The position numbers were made by a program, and so were the translations under genes. 15,545 nt of DNA from contig DASZPL010000039.1 of NCBI GenBank assembly GCA_035550315.1, positions 1 through 15,545 of the forward strand. Reading direction: 5' to 3'. Below are positions 12,443 to 15,545 of the stretch, piece after piece. Under the pieces are notes generated by a model that saw nothing but the letters and a program-made list of their open reading frames with translations, made no database searches and was not told where the DNA came from. Within the stretch, counting starts at the first letter, position 1. Each line of letters opens with the position of its first letter. This DNA comes from DASZPL01 sp035550315 (GTDB lineage: Bacteria > Actinomycetota > Actinomycetes > JAFAQI01).

Positions 12443-13453
12443 CTCGACCTCGGCGTAGCGGTCGAGCGAAACCGTCTTCAGCTCCCGGGTCGCCTCCGCC
12501 AGCGGCACCCGCACGATCTCGGTGCCTTGCAGCGCGACCATCACACCACTCTCGCCGTCGTGCACCGCGTCGACGGCGTGCAGGCCGAACCGCGTGGCGA
12601 GCACCCGGTCATACGCCGTCGGTGTGCCGCCACGCTGCACGTGACCGAGCACCGTCGCCCGCGCCTCCTTGCCGGTGCGGCTGGCGATCTCGTGCTCGAG
12701 CACCGCGCCGATCCCGCCCAGCCGCACGTGTCCGAAGGCGTCCACGCCTTGGTCTTGCAACGCCATCGTGCCTTCGGCCGGGACGGCGCCCTCGGCCACG
12801 ACGACGATCGGCGCGTAGTGCGACGCGAACCGGCGCTCGATGTAGTCGCAGACCTGCGCGATGTCGAATGGCCGCTCTGGGATCAGGATCACATTGGCGC
12901 CGCCGGCGAGCCCCGAGTGCAGCGCGATCCACCCGGCGTGCCGGCCCATGACCTCGACGATCAGCACCCGGTGATGCGACTCGGCGGTGGTGTGCAACCG
13001 GTCGATGGCGTCGACCGCGATCTGCACCGCCGTGTCGAACCCGAAGGTGTAGTCGGTCGCACCCAGGTCGTTGTCGATGGTCTTGGGTACGCCGACCACC
13101 CGCACGCCCTGATCGGCGAGCGCGCTCGCGACCCCGAGCGTGTCCTCGCCACCGATCGCGATCAGCGCGTCCACCCCGAGCCGGTCGAGGTTCGCCCTGA
13201 TCTGGTCGACCCCACCGTCGACCTTGAGCGGGTTGGTGCGTGACGACCCCAGGATGGTGCCGCCTCGCGGCAGGATGCCGCGCGTCGTGGCGACGTCGAG
13301 CGGCTGGGTCAGCCCTTCGAGCGGGCCCTTCCAGCCGTCCCGGAAGCCGAGGAACTCGTGCCCGTGCACACTCGCGCCCTTGCGAACCACCGCGCGGATC
13401 ACGGCGTTCAAGCCGGGGCAGTCACCGCCGCCGGTCAACACTCCGATGCGCAT
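12428..13453 (-). CDS. pfp: 6-phosphofructokinase, pyrophosphate-dependent type by signature (pfkA family)
   Basis: Glycolytic enzyme phosphorylating fructose 6-phosphate; 341 residues, cytoplasmic. Family motifs: GVLTGGGDCPGLN (4-16), LPRGGTILGSSRTNP (61-75), IGGEDT (100-105), PKTIDND (123-129, catalytic D127), MGRHAGW (169-175). Two positions that set the phosphoryl donor in this family are D104 (Gly in E. coli ATP-PFK) and K124 (Gly in E. coli). Both have the pyrophosphate-type residue, so PPi rather than ATP is the predicted donor and the reaction would be reversible. Residue 103, Asp in E. coli, is Glu here. Start ATG 13453 lies 6 nt after TAGGGT with no ribosome binding site. Divergent from glpK, 37 bp apart; many pipelines would label it pfkA. 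Confidence 0.9.
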   Translation of the reverse strand: MRIGVLTGGGDCPGLNAVIRAVVRKGASVHGHEFLGFRDGWKGPLEGLTQPLDVATTRGILPRGGTILGSSRTNPLKVDGGVDQIRANLDRLGVDALIAIGGEDTLGVASALADQGVRVVGVPKTIDNDLGATDYTFGFDTAVQIAVDAIDRLHTTAESHHRVLIVEVMGRHAGWIALHSGLAGGANVILIPERPFDIAQVCDYIERRFASHYAPIVVVAEGAVPAEGTMALQDQGVDAFGHVRLGGIGAVLEHEIASRTGKEARATVLGHVQRGGTPTAYDRVLATRFGLHAVDAVHDGESGVMVALQGTEIVRVPLAEATRELKTVSLDRYAEVEVFFG

Positions 13454-13459
13454 GACCAG

Positions 13460-13465
13460 ACCCTA
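13460..13465 (-). promoter_or_regulatory. -10 element TAGGGT for leaderless pfp transcript
   Basis: On the minus strand TAGGGT ends 6 nt before ATG 13453. No Shine-Dalgarno sequence is present in the gap, supporting initiation at or next to the 5' end of the RNA. Confidence 0.45.
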
Positions 13466-13476
13466 ACGATGGCCTC

Positions 13477-13482
13477 TACCCT
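13477..13482 (+). promoter_or_regulatory. -10 element TACCCT for leaderless glpK transcript
   Basis: TACCCT ends 8 nt before ATG 13491; the gap GCTCCCCC cannot act as a ribosome binding site. It lies 11 bp from the opposing pfp -10, so both core promoters fit inside the 37-bp gap and would compete for polymerase. Confidence 0.45.
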
Positions 13483-13490
13483 GCTCCCCC

Positions 13491-14966
13491 ATGGCGATCC
13501 TGGCGATCGACGCCGGCACCACCGGCGTCACGGCCTTGGTCGTCACGGCGTCCGGTGACGTCGCGGCCCGCGGCTACCAGGAGTTCCCGCAGCACTTTCC
13601 GGAGCCGGGCTGGGTCGAGCACGAGCCGGAGGAGATCTGGCAGGCGACGCTGGCGGCCGCCCGCGCGGCGATCGGGCGGCACACCGGCGAGCCGCTGCAA
13701 GCCGTCGGCATCACCAACCAGCGCGAGACCGCCGTGCTCTGGGACCGTCGTACCTTGGCCGCGCCTCGCCGGGCCATCGTCTGGCAGGACCGGCGCACCG
13801 CTGCGCTCTGCGAAACCCTGCGCGCGGCGGGCCACGAGCCGCGGATCAGCGAGCTGACCGGGCTGCGCCTCGACCCGTACTTCACCGGCACCAAGCTGGC
13901 CTGGCTGGCCGAGCAGGACGACGCCTCCTGGCCCGGCGTCCGGGCCGGCAACGTGCTGCTCGGGACCGTCGACGCGTACGTCGTGTCGCGGCTGACCGCC
14001 GGCCGCGTCCACGCCACCGATGCGAGCAACGCCAGCCGGACGCTGCTGTTCGACATCGGCGCCGGCGAGTGGAGCGACGAACTCTGCGACCTGCTGCACG
14101 TGCCGCGGACGGCGCTGCCCGAAGTCCGGCCGTCGTCCGGCAACTTCGGCCGCACCGATCCGGATGCGTTCCTTGGTCTCGACCTGCCGATCGGCGGCGT
14201 GGCAGGCGACCAGCAGGCCGCGTTGTTCGGACAGGCCTGCTTCGACGTCGGCCGCAGCAAGTGCACCTACGGCACCGGGTCGTTCGTCCTCGCGAACACC
14301 GGACGGTCGATCGTTCGCTCCGACTCGGGCTTGCTCACCACGGTTGCTTGGGACATCGGCGACGGCTTGGTCTACGCGCTCGAGGGCGCGATCTTCGTCA
14401 CCGGCGCCGCCGTGCAGTGGCTCCGCGACGGCCTCGGCATCATAAGCCAGGCGCCCGAGACCGAAGCACTCGCCCGGACCGTCCCGGATGCCGGCGGTGT
14501 GGTCTTCGTCCCCGCGCTGACCGGCATGGGCGCGCCGCACTGGGACCCAAGCGCCCGCGGCGCCATCTTCGGCATCACCCGCGGCACCACCCGCGCGCAC
14601 CTGGTCCGCGCCACCCTCGAGGCGATCGCCTACGAGGTGCGCGACGTTATCGAGGTGCTCACCCGGGACGCCGGGATCGACCTTCCGGAGCTGTCGGTCG
14701 ACGGCGGCGCCGCGGCGAACGACCTGCTGTGCGAGCTGCAAGCCACCGAGTTGCAGCGACCGGTACGCCGGCCGAAGGTCGCCGAGACGACCGCGCTGGG
14801 GGCGGCGTTCCTCGCCGGCCTCGCGATCGGCATGTGGTCGTCGACCAGTGAGCTCGCCGAGACCTGGCAGCTCGACCGCCGCTTCGAGCCGGGCCGGCGC
14901 GACGACGCCGGGTACGCGCGCTGGCACGACGCCGTGCGCCGCAGCCAAAACTGGGACCGGAACTAG
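13491..14966 (+). CDS. glpK: Glycerol kinase
   Basis: FGGY-family kinase phosphorylating glycerol to sn-glycerol 3-phosphate with ATP, in the cytoplasm; 491 residues, usual length. Motifs: phosphate-binding IDAGTTGVTA (6-15), glycerol contacts R78-E79 in TNQRETAVLWDRRT, W98 in VWQDRRT, Y130 in DPYFTGTKLAWL, and catalytic D240 in GVAGDQQAALFGQ; then CTYGTGSFVLANTG (258-271), and the adenosine-site DGGAAAND toward the C-terminus. These glycerol contacts separate it from xylulose and gluconate kinases of the same family. No glpF or glpD lies in the window; its product is the acceptor substrate for the glycerolipid acyltransferase pathway to which the next gene probably belongs. Confidence 0.95.
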   Translation: MAILAIDAGTTGVTALVVTASGDVAARGYQEFPQHFPEPGWVEHEPEEIWQATLAAARAAIGRHTGEPLQAVGITNQRETAVLWDRRTLAAPRRAIVWQDRRTAALCETLRAAGHEPRISELTGLRLDPYFTGTKLAWLAEQDDASWPGVRAGNVLLGTVDAYVVSRLTAGRVHATDASNASRTLLFDIGAGEWSDELCDLLHVPRTALPEVRPSSGNFGRTDPDAFLGLDLPIGGVAGDQQAALFGQACFDVGRSKCTYGTGSFVLANTGRSIVRSDSGLLTTVAWDIGDGLVYALEGAIFVTGAAVQWLRDGLGIISQAPETEALARTVPDAGGVVFVPALTGMGAPHWDPSARGAIFGITRGTTRAHLVRATLEAIAYEVRDVIEVLTRDAGIDLPELSVDGGAAANDLLCELQATELQRPVRRPKVAETTALGAAFLAGLAIGMWSSTSELAETWQLDRRFEPGRRDDAGYARWHDAVRRSQNWDRN

Positions 14967-15062
14967 CTGGCGTCGCGCTCTGCGCGCTAACTGGCGTCGC
15001 GCTCTGCGCGCTAACTGGCGTCGCGCTCTGCGCGCTAACTAGCGTCGCGCTCTGCGCGCTAA
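14967..15062. repeat. Four 24-bp tandem repeats between convergent glpK and acyltransferase
   Basis: Units lie at 14967-14990, 14991-15014, 15015-15038 and 15039-15062. The first three are identical; the fourth differs by one base (CTAG for CTGG at its start). Each unit contains CGCGC-TCT-GCGCG, a perfect 5-bp hairpin. On the minus strand each unit reads Arg-Ala-Glu-Arg-Asp-Ala-Ser-stop in the frame of the acyltransferase, whose own last codons are Gly-Thr-Glu-Arg-Lys-Ala-Ser-stop. The array therefore looks like repeated duplication of that gene end. It fills the whole gap after glpK and may act as a multi-hairpin terminator. Confidence 0.93.
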
Positions 15063-15545
15063 CTAGCCTTGCGCTCGGTGCCGTAGGGCGCGTCGGCGAC
15101 CAGTGCCTCGTGGGCGGCGGCACGCGCGTCGGCGATGTCTTCCTTCGCCTTGCTGGCGTAGGTGTCGACGTACTCCTGGCCTGACAGCTGCATCAGCTCG
15201 TACATGATCTCGTCGGTGATCGACCGCAGCACGAACCGGTCGTCGGCCATGCCGGCGTAGCGGGAGAAGTCGAGTGGCTTGCCGATCCGGATGCCGACCC
15301 GCATGATCCGCGGCATCACCTGGCCGGGCGGCTGGATGTCGAACGTGTTGACCATCGCGACCGGGATGACCGGCACGCCGGCCTCCAGGGCGATCCGGGC
15401 GATGCCGGTCTTGCCGCGGTAGAGCCGGCCGTCCGGCGAGCGGGTGCCTTCCGGGTAGATGCCGAGCAGCTCACCGCGGCCAAGGATCTCCAGCCCCTTG
15501 CGCAACGCCGCGTCGCTGGCGCGCCCGCCGCTGCGGTCGACCGGC
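15059..15545 (-). CDS. PlsC-like lysophospholipid acyltransferase, N-terminus beyond the window
   Basis: C-terminal part (161 codons) of a 1-acyl-glycerol-3-phosphate acyltransferase-like enzyme, acting at the membrane in phospholipid synthesis. Visible family blocks: PVDRSGGRASDAALRKG, then GIYPEGTRSPDGRLYRGKTG (the EGTR motif binds the glycerol phosphate), VPVIPVAM, and PLDFSRYAGMADDRFVLRS with DEIMYELMQLSGQEYVD, typical of the actinobacterial clade. The catalytic HX4D motif lies outside the window. The TTG at 15505 is an internal Leu, not the start, because the frame stays open and conserved to the window edge. The stop TAG lies inside the fourth tandem repeat. Confidence 0.9.
   Translation of the reverse strand, partial: PVDRSGGRASDAALRKGLEILGRGELLGIYPEGTRSPDGRLYRGKTGIARIALEAGVPVIPVAMVNTFDIQPPGQVMPRIMRVGIRIGKPLDFSRYAGMADDRFVLRSITDEIMYELMQLSGQEYVDTYASKAKEDIADARAAAHEALVADAPYGTERKAS

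Noticed and set aside
13476..14948. A 490-codon minus-strand frame opposite glpK.
   Set aside because: Mirror frame of a high-GC gene; glycerol kinase motifs are complete on the plus strand.
14967..15062. The tandem repeat as a CRISPR array.
   Set aside because: Units are directly adjacent with no spacers, and they match the end of the neighbouring coding sequence.

Overview
The window is GC-rich actinobacterial chromosome (class Actinomycetes; genus not determinable from the sequence). The signs are extreme G/C at third codon positions, TANNNT-type -10 elements placed 6-8 nt before start codons (leaderless genes), a PASTA kinase, and ECF-sigma/zinc-finger signalling. From recalled knowledge only, the grouping of a kinase, a DAHP synthase and a PlsC-like acyltransferase recalls pknL-aroG-Rv2182c of Mycobacterium tuberculosis and the thiamine/kinase/DAHP synthase/phosphofructokinase region of Streptomyces. 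I saw no rRNA, tRNA, CRISPR array, insertion sequence or prophage. No stretch above 300 bases lacks a gene.

Layout. 1-1870: end of a thiamine-thiazole operon, thiO (5' truncated)-thiS-thiG, translationally coupled. 1959-2843: membrane DUF2231-Rieske protein, convergent with a D-2-hydroxyacid dehydrogenase (2848-3852). 3964-6843: cell-wall block with a secreted LysM-lytic transglycosylase carrying histidine-rich linkers, preceded by a possible MtrA-type direct repeat, then a PASTA Ser/Thr kinase. 6837-7736: TerC-family membrane protein on the minus strand behind a yybP-ykoY (Mn2+) riboswitch. 7897-8817: EamA transporter whose only well-placed start is ATC. 8815-9988: a complete transcription-attenuation system (leaderless 20-codon aromatic leader peptide, strong intrinsic terminator) in front of a type I-beta DAHP synthase. 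10000-11070: L-threonine aldolase, divergent from a one-protein ECF sigma/anti-sigma/membrane sensor fusion (11083-12417); the two starts share a symmetric -10 element. 12428-13453: phosphofructokinase with both pyrophosphate-specificity residues, divergent from glycerol kinase (13491-14966) across 37 bp. 14967-15062: four 24-bp tandem repeats derived from the 3' end of the last gene. 15059-15545: C-terminal part of a PlsC-like acyltransferase.

How it fits together. Most genes are housekeeping, but the control layer is dense: an attenuator, a riboswitch, a bidirectional promoter, several apparent leaderless promoters, and hairpins shared between convergent gene ends. The most unusual items are the sigma/anti-sigma/sensor fusion, the leader-peptide attenuator whose promoter begins in the stop codon of the gene before it, the ATC start, and the tandem repeats that replicate the acyltransferase stop codon in phase. 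The riboswitch and attenuator calls rest on motifs and base pairing read by eye. No database or folding program was used.
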